Source: Nostoc sp. ATCC 53789
GTDB lineage: Bacteria > Cyanobacteriota > Cyanobacteriia > Cyanobacteriales > Nostocaceae
NCBI RefSeq assembly: GCF_009873495.1
Contig: NZ_CP046703.1
Coordinates: 6,848,501-6,912,500, forward strand
Length of the DNA: 64,000 nt
Reading direction: 5' to 3'
Part shown: in pieces, positions 44,177-52,683 of the stretch
Layout of the letters: the number at the start of each line of letters is the position of its first letter
Position numbering within the stretch: position 1 is the stretch's first letter
Translations under genes and position numbers: made by a program
Notes under the pieces: generated by a model
Databases searched by the model: none
What the model saw: the letters and a program-made list of their open reading frames with translations, nothing else
What the model was told of the DNA's origin: nothing

Positions 44177-44431
44177 TTGATTTCCTCTATTTTACTAGTA
44201 GCAGCTGCAACTGTTCCCGCCACACCTGCGTGGAATCCTACAGTAGGTATTATCATCAGCATCAGTAGCTTAGTAATGGTTTTACTAAGTACTAGGATCG
44301 AAAAACCCTTAGTTGGCCCCAAGTTCCCCATCCTGCCGATTAGTATTCCAACATTTGTTGGTGCGATGGCTTTTGGTCATATTGTTGGCATTGGTATCGT
44401 TTTAGGACTGACTAACATCGGTCGTCTGTAG
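44177..44431 (+). CDS. psaK: photosystem I subunit PsaK
   Basis: An 84-residue membrane subunit at the edge of photosystem I that helps hold peripheral antenna. Two hydrophobic helices (about 20-38 and 55-78) and the family-typical AFGHIVGIGIVLGLTNIG end are present. A TTG start is used, with TAGGAG eight bases upstream at 44163-44168. The hairpin at 44441-44470 follows. Cyanobacteria often have more than one PsaK; this sequence differs from the shorter-loop forms I recall. Confidence 0.9.
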   Translation: MISSILLVAAATVPATPAWNPTVGIIISISSLVMVLLSTRIEKPLVGPKFPILPISIPTFVGAMAFGHIVGIGIVLGLTNIGRL

Positions 44432-44776
44432 TTTTGCGATGATCGCGGCGTTGCTTATAACGCCACGATCAATACAAAACTTTTCAAAACGATTTTAGTT
44501 CTTTCTCCAGCAAGGTAACTCATAAGCATCAGCCAGGGGAGGCAGGGGGACAAGGAGGACAAGGGGGAATTATTGAACAAGTCTCTCTCTTGTCTCCCTT
44601 GTCTCTTCTTCATGTTCAATGCCCAATGTCCAACAGGCATTAATTGTTTATTCTAGAAATAAGAGCATTTTGGAACTCGGCACTACCAAATTGATGCTCA
44701 GATATATACGTGTAAGTATATACGCAAGTATTGCTGTATAGGAACTACTGGCGATATCTAGTTTTAGGACAATGTA
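44432..44776. other. psaK-protease spacer
   Basis: It begins with a hairpin (GATCG..GGCGTT with AACGCC..CGATC at 44441-44470), probably the psaK terminator. The middle is GGGGGACAAGGAGGACAAGG low-complexity DNA with a partial inverse at 44580-44600. No gene is seen. Confidence 0.5.
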
Positions 44777-45973
44777 ATGCAAACAAATTGGAAAATTGGG
44801 TCTTTATTTGGAATTCCCCTGTTTCTAGACCCGTTATGGTTTGTGATTTTAGGGTTGGCAACCCTTAACTTTGGGGTAGCTTACCAAGAATGGGGGACTG
44901 CTATAGCTTGGAGTGCTGGAATAGTTATGGCACTACTGCTATTTGGTTCGGTGTTGCTACATGAGTTGGGTCACAGCTTGGTAGCCCGATCGCAAGGTAT
45001 TAAAGTTAATTCAATTACTCTGTTTCTGTTTGGCGGGATTGCTGCGATTGAAGAAGAATCTAAAACTCCTTTCAAAGCCTTTCAAGTAGCGATCGCTGGG
45101 CCATTGGTGAGTATCATACTATTTTTCCTGCTCAGTCTAGGAGTTCTTGTCATCCCTGATACTAGTCCACTCAGTGTCATGGTTGGAGATTTGGCGAGAA
45201 TTAACTTGGTGGTAGCACTATTTAACATGATTCCTGGCTTGCCTCTAGATGGAGGGCAAGTGTTAAAAGCAGCACTATGGCAAATAACAGGTAATCGTTT
45301 TCAAGCCGTACACTGGGCTGCAAGGGCTGGGCAAATTTTGGGTTATGGTGCGATCGCTTTAGGATTTGTTGTAGATTTCTTGACAAGGGAGTTAGCACTT
45401 GGTTTGTGGATTGCGCTGTTAGGTTGGTTTGCTGTCCGCAACGCTAACACTTATGACAACATGACTACGTTGCAGGAAAGCCTACTTAAAGTGGTGGCGG
45501 CTGATGCGATGACTCGTGACTTTCGGGTTATCGATGCTGACCAGACACTGCGCTCCTTTGCCGATTTATACTTGTTGGAAACCGCTCCTTCACAGATTTA
45601 TTTTGCTGCTTCTGATGGACGTTACCGGGGTTTGGTTTCCATTGACGATTTTCGTTTAACCCAAAGGAGCGAATGGGAAACCCAAACCTTACACAGCATT
45701 GTGCATCCCCTAACAGAAATACCCACTGTTACTGAAGCAACAACCATAGCTGAGGTAATTAACAAGCTGGAAAATGAGCAGTTACCTCGAATTACCGTAC
45801 TTTCTCCTGCTGGTGCTGTAGCTGGTGTAATTGACCGGGGAGATATTGTGCGAACATTGGCACAAAAGTTAAATTTACGGCTCACAGACGCAGAAATCAA
45901 GCGGATAAAAGAAGAAGGTAGCTATCCGCCTGGGTTGCAACTGGGAGTAATAGCGAAGTCAATTGCAAATTAA
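44777..45973 (+). CDS. site-2 protease family protein with CBS domains
   Basis: A 398-residue intramembrane metalloprotease. The zinc site is HELGH (H62, E63, H66) in the third membrane helix, and the third ligand is D158 in MIPGLPLDGGQ. Six hydrophobic helices cover about 1-215. Two CBS domains, which bind adenine nucleotides, fill about 240-380 (DAMTRDFRVIDADQTL, PTVTEATTIAEVI). Such enzymes cut membrane-anchored regulators such as anti-sigma factors. The target is not evident. A strong terminator follows at 46070. Confidence 0.92.
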   Translation: MQTNWKIGSLFGIPLFLDPLWFVILGLATLNFGVAYQEWGTAIAWSAGIVMALLLFGSVLLHELGHSLVARSQGIKVNSITLFLFGGIAAIEEESKTPFKAFQVAIAGPLVSIILFFLLSLGVLVIPDTSPLSVMVGDLARINLVVALFNMIPGLPLDGGQVLKAALWQITGNRFQAVHWAARAGQILGYGAIALGFVVDFLTRELALGLWIALLGWFAVRNANTYDNMTTLQESLLKVVAADAMTRDFRVIDADQTLRSFADLYLLETAPSQIYFAASDGRYRGLVSIDDFRLTQRSEWETQTLHSIVHPLTEIPTVTEATTIAEVINKLENEQLPRITVLSPAGAVAGVIDRGDIVRTLAQKLNLRLTDAEIKRIKEEGSYPPGLQLGVIAKSIAN

Positions 45974-46069
45974 ACGTCATATCCTCGTCATAGTTTTGCA
46001 ATAGATTTGTCAAAAGCTTGTGTGATATTGAATTTGGTATTTGGTTACAAAATGCTTTTTTTGGGTAAG

Positions 46070-46098
46070 AGGTAGGGTTTCCTACCTTTTTTATTTTT
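46070..46098 (+). terminator. intrinsic terminator after the site-2 protease
   Basis: AGGTAGG pairs with CCTACCT around GTTT, followed by a T-run and AT-rich DNA. Confidence 0.85.
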
Positions 46099-46222
46099 CA
46101 AACTAACTTGAATTAGAGAAACCTCTCCCATCGCTTCAGAATTATGGGAAAACTAAATTAAAACTTAAAGTGAGTAAAATGTAAGTACATGATATACTAC
46201 GTCTCTCACTTACCCTGGTTTT

Positions 46223-47593
46223 ATGGCACTGCCAATTGTTGCAATTATCGGACGCCCAAATGTGGGCAAATCCACCCTGGTTAATCGACTCGCCGGGGAA
46301 CAAACGGCGATTGTCCATGATGAACCGGGAGTGACACGCGATCGCACTTATATGCCAGCTTTCTGGAATGGTCGCGAATTTTTAGTCGTAGACACTGGTG
46401 GATTAGTCTTTAATGATGATACCGAATTTCTACCACTGATTCGCCAGCAGGCAATGACAGCCTTAGCAGAAGCCTGTGCCGCAATTTTTGTCGTAGATGG
46501 TCAAACAGGCCCCACATCGGCAGACCAAGAAATCGCTGAATGGATGCGTCAACAACGCGTACCTGTGCTACTAACTGTAAATAAATGTGAATCTCCTGAC
46601 CAAGGCTTAATGCAAGCTGCCGAGTTTTGGGAATTGGGTTTGGGCGAACCATACCCCATCTCCGCGATTCATGGTAGTGGCACAGGAGAGTTACTCGACG
46701 AGTTAGTTAATCACATCCCTGCTGTTGAAGACATCCCAGAAACTAATGAAATCAAAGTGGCAATTGTGGGCCGCCCAAATGTAGGCAAATCGAGCTTACT
46801 CAATTCTTTTGTTGGCGAAGAAAGGGCAATTGTCAGCCCAATTTCCGGCACAACCCGCGATGCTATTGATACCGTCATTGAACGAGAGGGACAAACCTAC
46901 CGCCTAATTGACACCGCCGGGATTCGCAAAAAGAAACATATAGAATATGGCACAGAATTCTTTAGTATTAACCGTGCTTTCAAAGCGATTCGTCGCGCGG
47001 ACGTGGTTTTATTAGTACTAGATGCTGTAGATGGAGTCACAGAGCAAGACCAAAAATTAGCCGGGCGGATTATCGAAGAAGGTCGAGCTTGCATCATCGT
47101 CGTTAATAAGTGGGATGCTGTCGAAAAAGACTCTTACACAATCTACGACTACGAAAAAACTCTGCAATCACGGTTACATTTTACCGAATGGGCAGAAACA
47201 ATTTTTGTGAGTGCGTTGTCAGGACAACGGGTAGAAAAAATTCTCGAATTGGTGAAAACGGCGGCTGAATCACACAAACGGCGTGTCAGCACATCAGTTA
47301 TTAACGAAGTCTTAACAGATGCCGTTAGCTGGCATTCACCGCCAGCATCTCGTGGTGGTCGTCAGGGCAAGATTTATTATGGTACACAAGTAAGTAGCCA
47401 ACCACCGACGATCGCACTATTTGTCAATGATTCCAAACGCTTCAATGACAACTATCGGCGGTACATTGAACGTCAATTCCGGCAACAGCTAGGATTTAAA
47501 GGCACGCCAATTATTTTACTGTGGCGCAGTAAAAAAGTCCGGGATGCCGAAATTGGTAATGTTAATAGAGCAACTCGCGTCAAATTAAGTTAG
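46223..47593 (+). CDS. der: ribosome biogenesis GTPase Der (EngA)
   Basis: A 456-residue protein with two GTPase domains and a C-terminal KH-like domain, needed for 50S subunit maturation. G1 motifs are GRPNVGKS in both domains (about 9-16 and 182-189). G3 motifs are DTGG and DTAG, and G4 motifs are NKCE and NKWD. All are intact. The hairpin GACGCGAT/ATCGCGTC lies directly after the stop. It is an essential housekeeping gene and stands alone. Confidence 0.97.
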   Translation: MALPIVAIIGRPNVGKSTLVNRLAGEQTAIVHDEPGVTRDRTYMPAFWNGREFLVVDTGGLVFNDDTEFLPLIRQQAMTALAEACAAIFVVDGQTGPTSADQEIAEWMRQQRVPVLLTVNKCESPDQGLMQAAEFWELGLGEPYPISAIHGSGTGELLDELVNHIPAVEDIPETNEIKVAIVGRPNVGKSSLLNSFVGEERAIVSPISGTTRDAIDTVIEREGQTYRLIDTAGIRKKKHIEYGTEFFSINRAFKAIRRADVVLLVLDAVDGVTEQDQKLAGRIIEEGRACIIVVNKWDAVEKDSYTIYDYEKTLQSRLHFTEWAETIFVSALSGQRVEKILELVKTAAESHKRRVSTSVINEVLTDAVSWHSPPASRGGRQGKIYYGTQVSSQPPTIALFVNDSKRFNDNYRRYIERQFRQQLGFKGTPIILLWRSKKVRDAEIGNVNRATRVKLS

Positions 47594-47595
47594 GA

Positions 47596-47613
47596 GACGC
47601 GATTCATCGCGTC
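47596..47613. repeat. palindrome after der
   Basis: GACGCGATTCATCGCGTC is a near-perfect 8-bp-arm palindrome directly after the stop codon and a relative of the arms at 5171-5233. It may help end transcription. Confidence 0.5.
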
Positions 47614-47769
47614 TGTATAAGAGTTATGAGTTAAAGTCAGAATTGCTTGCTAACTATACAACCCTATCGACTAGAGTTTGATAGCGGCAGAAGGTAGAAA
47701 GTTATGAGTTTAAGTCAAAACTCCTAACTCCTTACTCCTAACTCCTTACTTTTAACTCTTAACTCTAAA

Positions 47770-48690
47770 ATGGATTTATTGCGATCGCTGCCACTTGGAC
47801 TTTATTTAGAACAACCCCAAACTTGGCTGCATAAAATCGATCCGCGAGTCAAGTTCGCCTGGTTGATGAGCTTTTTAACAAGCTATGTTTTGGCTAACAA
47901 CTTTTGGCGGGTGCTGCTGGTAGTACTATTGATTATTGCCACCTTGATTGCTAGGATTCCCCGGCGAGTATGGCAGCAACAAATGGGCTGGCTATTAATG
48001 CTATCGTTTTTTGTCTTAGCGATCGGAGCTATCAGTCCTGATGGAATGGGTGTAGATTATCAACCACGCCTGCCAGCTAATGAACAAATATTAACCCCGC
48101 AAGCAGTCTCCAAGAATATTGTTCCAGAGCAAGCAAGTAATAACAAAAAATACAACTATGTGCTATTTCAGAAAGGCCCAGTCAAAGTAACTCGCCGCTC
48201 CTTGGATTTGGCAGTACGGCTGAGTACAATTATATTTACCGTAATTTACAGCACCAACCTCTATCTGCTAACAACCGCACCAGAAGAAATCACCTCTGGC
48301 ATAGAAAGCTTAATGCAACCCCTACGACGCTTCAAATTGCCTGTCACAGAAATTGCTTTAACTTTAACCTTGTCCTTGCGCTTTATTCCTCTAGTTTTAG
48401 AAGAAGTGCAAAACTTATTTCGCTCTGTGATGACAAGGGCAATTAATTGGAAAAAGCTGGGATTGAAAGGAGGCTTCAAAGTTTGGATGACAGTCGCAGA
48501 GAGATTGTTAGAAAATCTGCTCTTACGAGCCGATCAAATGGCGAATGCAATGATGGTGCGGGGTTTTACCAGTCCCAACGAGCATCGAGTGCAGTGGCAC
48601 GACTTACGATTCAAAGGGCGTGACTGGCTTGCTATTGCAACTTTAATTGTATTCTGGGGAATACGGCTAGCTATAGGAACTCAGGTCTAA
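47770..48690 (+). CDS. energy-coupling-factor transporter transmembrane component (CbiQ/EcfT)
   Basis: A 306-residue membrane protein with about five helices. The cytoplasmic coupling helices carry the Ala-Arg-type motifs as VMTRAINWKKLG and AMMVRGFTS, which bind the ATPase subunits. EcfT proteins couple ATPases to vitamin- or metal-binding S components (cobalt, nickel, biotin and others). No A or S component lies nearby, so the substrate is open. A hydrophilic insertion of about 50 residues (PDGMGVDYQPRLPANEQILT and following) between helices is longer than in the enteric CbiQ proteins I recall. Confidence 0.88.
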   Translation: MDLLRSLPLGLYLEQPQTWLHKIDPRVKFAWLMSFLTSYVLANNFWRVLLVVLLIIATLIARIPRRVWQQQMGWLLMLSFFVLAIGAISPDGMGVDYQPRLPANEQILTPQAVSKNIVPEQASNNKKYNYVLFQKGPVKVTRRSLDLAVRLSTIIFTVIYSTNLYLLTTAPEEITSGIESLMQPLRRFKLPVTEIALTLTLSLRFIPLVLEEVQNLFRSVMTRAINWKKLGLKGGFKVWMTVAERLLENLLLRADQMANAMMVRGFTSPNEHRVQWHDLRFKGRDWLAIATLIVFWGIRLAIGTQV

Positions 48691-49602
48691 TTTTGCACCG
48701 AGAAAATGGTAAAAGGTAATATTTTCTGTGCCTGCTTTTCTCTTTCCTTTTCACCGATAGTTGATTAGCTTAACTAGGTTAATTACTCCGCCAGAAAACT
48801 GATCCCCTAACATTTTCCGTAGCTTTTTAGTATGAAACAGATTATTTTGCCGTTTTAGATCGGCGTGCAACAAATTTTTGGCTAGCCGCCATTAATGCCA
48901 GTGGGTGCGGGAATTGTCCGCAGACAGTGATTCTGAGAAAGAATAGTATGAATCTCTGCACAAAACCCAGACGCAACTGGTAGCGCCGAAAATGCTGAAT
49001 AATCAATAGGCCATAGTTTTCTTTCTAGTGGTCTGTCTCATTAATTCTGAAGGGTTATAAAAGTTCGTAGTAAGGACTTTAGTCCTTGATTTGAGCGATA
49101 AATCGCTCACTACAAACCTAGCCAAATTAATGCGATAGACCACTAGTCCCCAATCCCCATTCCCCACTTCCCACTTAAGTTAGCTATTTTGTGCCATTTA
49201 GCAATAGTTGTGGCAGTATGGAAAGAAGTTGAAAAGTTCGCTGTTGCCGTTGGGAGCTTCAAAGGGTGTTTTCCCTTGCTACGTCGAACTTTTAACAAGA
49301 GGATAAGGACTATCTTGTACCTTCTTCCGACAGATTGGTAAATTGAAGTCACCAAAGCAGATGGTGATGTTTCTCAACCAGCCTCTACTCTCTGAATCCA
49401 CGCTTTGCGGCTTCTGTTGTACCATTTCGCTTCACTACCACTAGCTTCATCTGCCAATTAGAAACTAGATCAAGGTCTTCGTAACCGCAGTTTTGCATTT
49501 TAAGCAAATATTCTGACGAATGTTGGTATTATCGTCTGAATGTTTGTAATTCACTGCGAAAAGATATATATACTCCCACCTTGACTACACCTTGACTCTT
49601 AA
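48691..49602. other. 912-base gene-free stretch
   Basis: No supported gene. It contains the MITE-like element at 49025-49146 and AT-rich DNA before pipX. A minus-strand frame at 49143-49355 overlaps repeat DNA and is not convincing. Confidence 0.5.
49025..49146. mobile_element. MITE-like element, second copy
   Basis: Both ends form a 22-base inverted repeat with two mismatches, beginning CTAGTGGTCT and ending AGACCACTAG, and the inner part includes ATTAATG. It contains a GTAAGGACTTTAGTCCTT palindrome and GAGCGATAAATCGCTC. It is clearly related to the element at 22911-23026, although the interior differs. Confidence 0.75.
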
Positions 49603-49881
49603 ATGAATCCAGAAAACGCAGAAACTTACATAAACCATCCAACTTGGGGTTTACTCTACAAAATCTGTATGGTTGATGAGACCCAGGATTTGTTCACCAC
49701 ACTTTATGCCCAGCGCCTGTTTTTTTTGGTCGCAAATGACGTTAAAGGTGTCAAATTCCAGCCTATAGGACGAACTGAGGCTAGAATGATGTTGGAAAAT
49801 CGCTTACGTACCCTGCGGCGCAGTGGACATTCTCAGGAGTACGATCAACTTCAAAGTGTTTTCCAACGCACCTTCCAATGA
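49603..49881 (+). CDS. pipX: PII-interacting protein PipX
   Basis: A 92-residue cyanobacterial nitrogen regulator. It binds either PII (when 2-oxoglutarate is low) or NtcA (when it is high), and as NtcA co-activator it promotes nitrogen-stress genes. The tudor-like beta domain lies at about 4-55 (WGLLYKICMVDETQDLFTTLYAQRLFFLV) and the two C-terminal helices follow (RTEARMMLENRLRTLRR). The family length is about 90, as here. It overlaps pipY by 4 bp (ATGA), so the two are translationally coupled. Confidence 0.96.
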   Translation: MNPENAETYINHPTWGLLYKICMVDETQDLFTTLYAQRLFFLVANDVKGVKFQPIGRTEARMMLENRLRTLRRSGHSQEYDQLQSVFQRTFQ

Positions 49882-50546
49882 ACAGTTCGATTTCCGAACG
49901 TATTGTTTCCATTCGTTCATCCCTACCAACTTCAGTCAAATTGATTGCTGTTAGCAAACAAGTTTCTGCCCAGGCCATTCGGTCTGCATACTCCGCAGGG
50001 ATTCGTGATTTTGCAGAGAGTCGCATCCAAGAAGCCGCCAGCAAACAAGCCGAGTTGCAAGACTTACCGGATATTACCTGGCACTTTATTGGACATTTGC
50101 AAAGCAATAAAGCCAAAAAAGCCATCGAACAATTTCCTTGGATTCACTCCGTGGACAATTTGAAGCTGGCACAGCGCTTAGATCAACTAGCCCAACAGCT
50201 AGGAGTGAGTCCCCAGGTTTGCCTGCAAGTCAAAATTCTCCCCGATCCCAACAAGTCTGGTTGGAGTGTGCCAGAACTTTTGGCTGATTTACCCATACTC
50301 GATCAATACAAAAATTTACAAATTCAAGGTTTGATGACAATTCCACCTTCAGGATTAAGCGATCCGGAAATTTTGAATGTGTTTAATCTCAATCGTGAAC
50401 TAGCAAAGAAAATCCAGGAGCAAAACTGGTCGCACATTAAAATGCAGCAACTATCTATGGGTATGTCAGGCGACTACGAGCTAGCAGTGCAAGCAGGCGC
50501 AACGATGGTACGATTAGGAACAATATTGTTTGGCGATCGCTCTTAA
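49878..50546 (+). CDS. pipY: PLP homeostasis protein PipY (YggS family)
   Basis: A 222-residue single-domain PLP-binding protein that helps keep free pyridoxal phosphate in balance. The PLP lysine is in LIAVSKQVSAQAIR near residue 26, and the phosphate-binding region is MGMSGDYELAVQAGATMVRLG near the C-terminus. The gene overlaps pipX, the conserved cyanobacterial order. Its last 68 bases are duplicated, with substitutions, at 50573-50640. Confidence 0.95.
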   Translation: MNSSISERIVSIRSSLPTSVKLIAVSKQVSAQAIRSAYSAGIRDFAESRIQEAASKQAELQDLPDITWHFIGHLQSNKAKKAIEQFPWIHSVDNLKLAQRLDQLAQQLGVSPQVCLQVKILPDPNKSGWSVPELLADLPILDQYKNLQIQGLMTIPPSGLSDPEILNVFNLNRELAKKIQEQNWSHIKMQQLSMGMSGDYELAVQAGATMVRLGTILFGDRS

Positions 50547-51024
50547 GCATATTACATATCCCTCTTCCGCTTGAGTATCAAGTACAAGCAGGAGCAATGA
50601 GGGTGTGATTAGTAACAATATTGTTTGGCGATCGCTCTTAGCCCTTGATCATCAGGTTTCCAGGTCAGTATTAATAGAGATCAGGATTTGATGACAAGAA
50701 TTTTGTAAGGGACTGGTGCAATTAGAAACAAAGGATATAGTATTGACAAGAGCAATCGCCAAGGGAAAATGGGGTATAAAGAACTTTCCTTCGGACAAAC
50801 CTTAGGATATAATCTTGACTCATTATTATGTTTAGGCGATGCACAGACCTTTCCAATAAGTGTCGGTTCATCGCCAAAACCCGTAGTATGGGCTACAAAT
50901 AGCAATATACTTGCTGAAGTATCCACCGATGTAGCGTAGTTTGCGGCCGTAGGCATCGCTCCTATCTCAATAAATCCTAAGCCAAGTCAATATAGGCTAT
51001 TCGCACCAGGAGAGTACACAGACA
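50547..51024. other. pipY-sepF spacer
   Basis: It holds the pipY 3' duplicate, then AT-rich DNA with a dispersed TTTGCGGCCGTAGGCATCGC-type word near 50940. A frame on the minus strand at 50681-50956 is not credible. The sepF promoter should lie at the right end. Confidence 0.45.
50573..50640 (+). repeat. degenerate duplicate of the pipY 3' end
   Basis: 68 bases match the pipY end at 50478-50545 without gaps. The last 27 bases are identical (ending TTGGCGATCGCTCTTA), and more substitutions accumulate upstream. It is a local duplication of a gene end that has lost its reading frame. Confidence 0.75.
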
Positions 51025-51630
51025 ATGAACAACATCTTTTCCAAACTCAGAGACTTTGTAGGTCTAAATGAGCAAGTGGAATACGAATATTACGAAGAAG
51101 AACCAGAAACAGATAATAATAATTACCAAAATCTGTATCAGCAAGAAAATCCCCAACCCCCAGCCCCACAAGAGAGCGCAACCGCTCAGAATCGACGCTG
51201 GCGGGAACCAGTGCCTACAATGGGAGATGATATCGCAGCAGGTTCAAAGCCAATGGGGAATGTGATTGGTATGCCAGGAGCAATTAACGGAATTTCGGAA
51301 GTTTTAGTCCTCGAACCACGCACCTTTGAAGAAATGCCCCAGGCAATTCAAGCGTTGCGAGAACGGAAGTCAGTGGTATTAAATCTGACAATCATGGACC
51401 CAGACCAAGCTCAACGAGCAGTAGATTTTGTTGCAGGTGGTACTTACGCACTAGATGGACATCAAGAGCGCATCGGTGAGAGCATCTTCTTGTTTACACC
51501 AAGCTGTGTCCAAGTTAGCACCCAAGGTGGCGTTCTTCATGAAGTACCACAACCGCCAGCACGTCCTTCTCGTCCTACAGGTTCTCCAAATCAAACCTGG
51601 GGCAACGAAACTAATCGGATGGCACAATAG
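51025..51630 (+). CDS. sepF: cell division protein SepF
   Basis: A 201-residue FtsZ-ring protein (Cdv2 in cyanobacteria) that anchors FtsZ to the membrane and supports septum formation. An N-terminal amphipathic helix (NIFSKLRDFVGL) can insert in the membrane. An acidic linker follows, then the SepF core (LVLEPRTFEEMPQAIQALRERKSVVLNLT, continuing to FLFTPS). The Pro-rich C-terminal tail is short. It is followed by proC, a conserved cyanobacterial neighbourhood with pipX-pipY. Confidence 0.95.
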   Translation: MNNIFSKLRDFVGLNEQVEYEYYEEEPETDNNNYQNLYQQENPQPPAPQESATAQNRRWREPVPTMGDDIAAGSKPMGNVIGMPGAINGISEVLVLEPRTFEEMPQAIQALRERKSVVLNLTIMDPDQAQRAVDFVAGGTYALDGHQERIGESIFLFTPSCVQVSTQGGVLHEVPQPPARPSRPTGSPNQTWGNETNRMAQ

Positions 51631-51736
51631 AGTTAAATTAGTTGTTAGTCCTTTGTCCTTTGTCATTTATCTCGGGTTTTGATCGTAGTGACAAATGACA
51701 AACGACAGAGGACTAATGACAAATGACTAACGATCA

Positions 51737-52555
51737 ATGACTATAAAATTTGGTTTAATTGGTGGTGGGGTAATGGGAGAAGCGCTCTTATCCCGCCTTA
51801 TCGCGCGTGGAATTTATCAATCATCAGAAGTCATAGTTAGCGAACCGCTACCTTCACGCCTAGATTTTTTGCAACAGCAATACGGTGTTGCTGTGACGAC
51901 AGATAATAGTGAGGTTTTCACCCAAGCCAAAGAAGTTGTATTTTTGGCAGTAAAACCGCAGGTGTTCAGCGCGATCGCGCAAGAATTAGCAGATATTGAT
52001 ATTATTAATAGAGAACAATCACCCCTGATAATTTCCATATTGGCGGGTGTGCCTTTAAGTCAGCTAGAAGCTGCATTTGTGCAATTGCCAGTTATCAGAG
52101 CAATGCCCAACACTCCAGCCACTGTGGGAGCAGGAATTACCGCCATTTGTTCCGGTGCATATACTAATACCAAGCATCACCAAATAGCACAACAAGTTTT
52201 TTCTGCTGTGGGCGAAGTTGTGGAAGTCTCAGAAGGGCTGATGGATGCAGTTACAGGGCTATCTGGTAGCGGCCCCGCTTACGTGGCGCTGCTAGTAGAA
52301 TCACTTGCTGATGGCGGAGTATCCGCAGGTTTACCTAGAGCAATTGCTAATCAATTAGCATTGCAAACCGTACTGGGAACAGCGAAACTGTTGTATGAAA
52401 CCAAAATGCACCCAGCAGAACTTAAAGATCGCGTTACCAGTCCCGGTGGTACAACCATTGCGGGAATTGCCAAGTTAGAACAGGCAGGATTTCGTTCAGC
52501 TTTAATTGAAGCAGTGAAAGCTGCCACAGAGCGATCGCAAGAACTGGGAAAATAA
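51737..52555 (+). CDS. proC: pyrroline-5-carboxylate reductase
   Basis: A 272-residue enzyme that reduces pyrroline-5-carboxylate to proline with NAD(P)H. The nucleotide-binding turn is LIGGGVMGEALL at the N-terminus. The signature region lies in the C-terminal dimer domain (AVTGLSGSGPAYVALLVESLADGG, then VTSPGGTTIAGIAKLEQAG). It is of the usual length and complete. Confidence 0.96.
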   Translation: MTIKFGLIGGGVMGEALLSRLIARGIYQSSEVIVSEPLPSRLDFLQQQYGVAVTTDNSEVFTQAKEVVFLAVKPQVFSAIAQELADIDIINREQSPLIISILAGVPLSQLEAAFVQLPVIRAMPNTPATVGAGITAICSGAYTNTKHHQIAQQVFSAVGEVVEVSEGLMDAVTGLSGSGPAYVALLVESLADGGVSAGLPRAIANQLALQTVLGTAKLLYETKMHPAELKDRVTSPGGTTIAGIAKLEQAGFRSALIEAVKAATERSQELGK

Positions 52556-52683
52556 TTAAAGAGTCATTAGTCATTGGTCATTTGTGCAAAACTAATGACT
52601 AATGACAAATGACAAATGACTATTAACGAAGTTGACAAAAGACTCGTTAGTATAGTAAACAATCTGGTTGCAAATGTGATTGA

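Noticed and set aside
49143..49355. 70-codon minus-strand frame
   Set aside because: It overlaps low-complexity and MITE-edge DNA and has no recognisable content.
50681..50956. 91-codon minus-strand frame
   Set aside because: It lies in repeat-containing spacer, lacks a ribosome site and resembles nothing.
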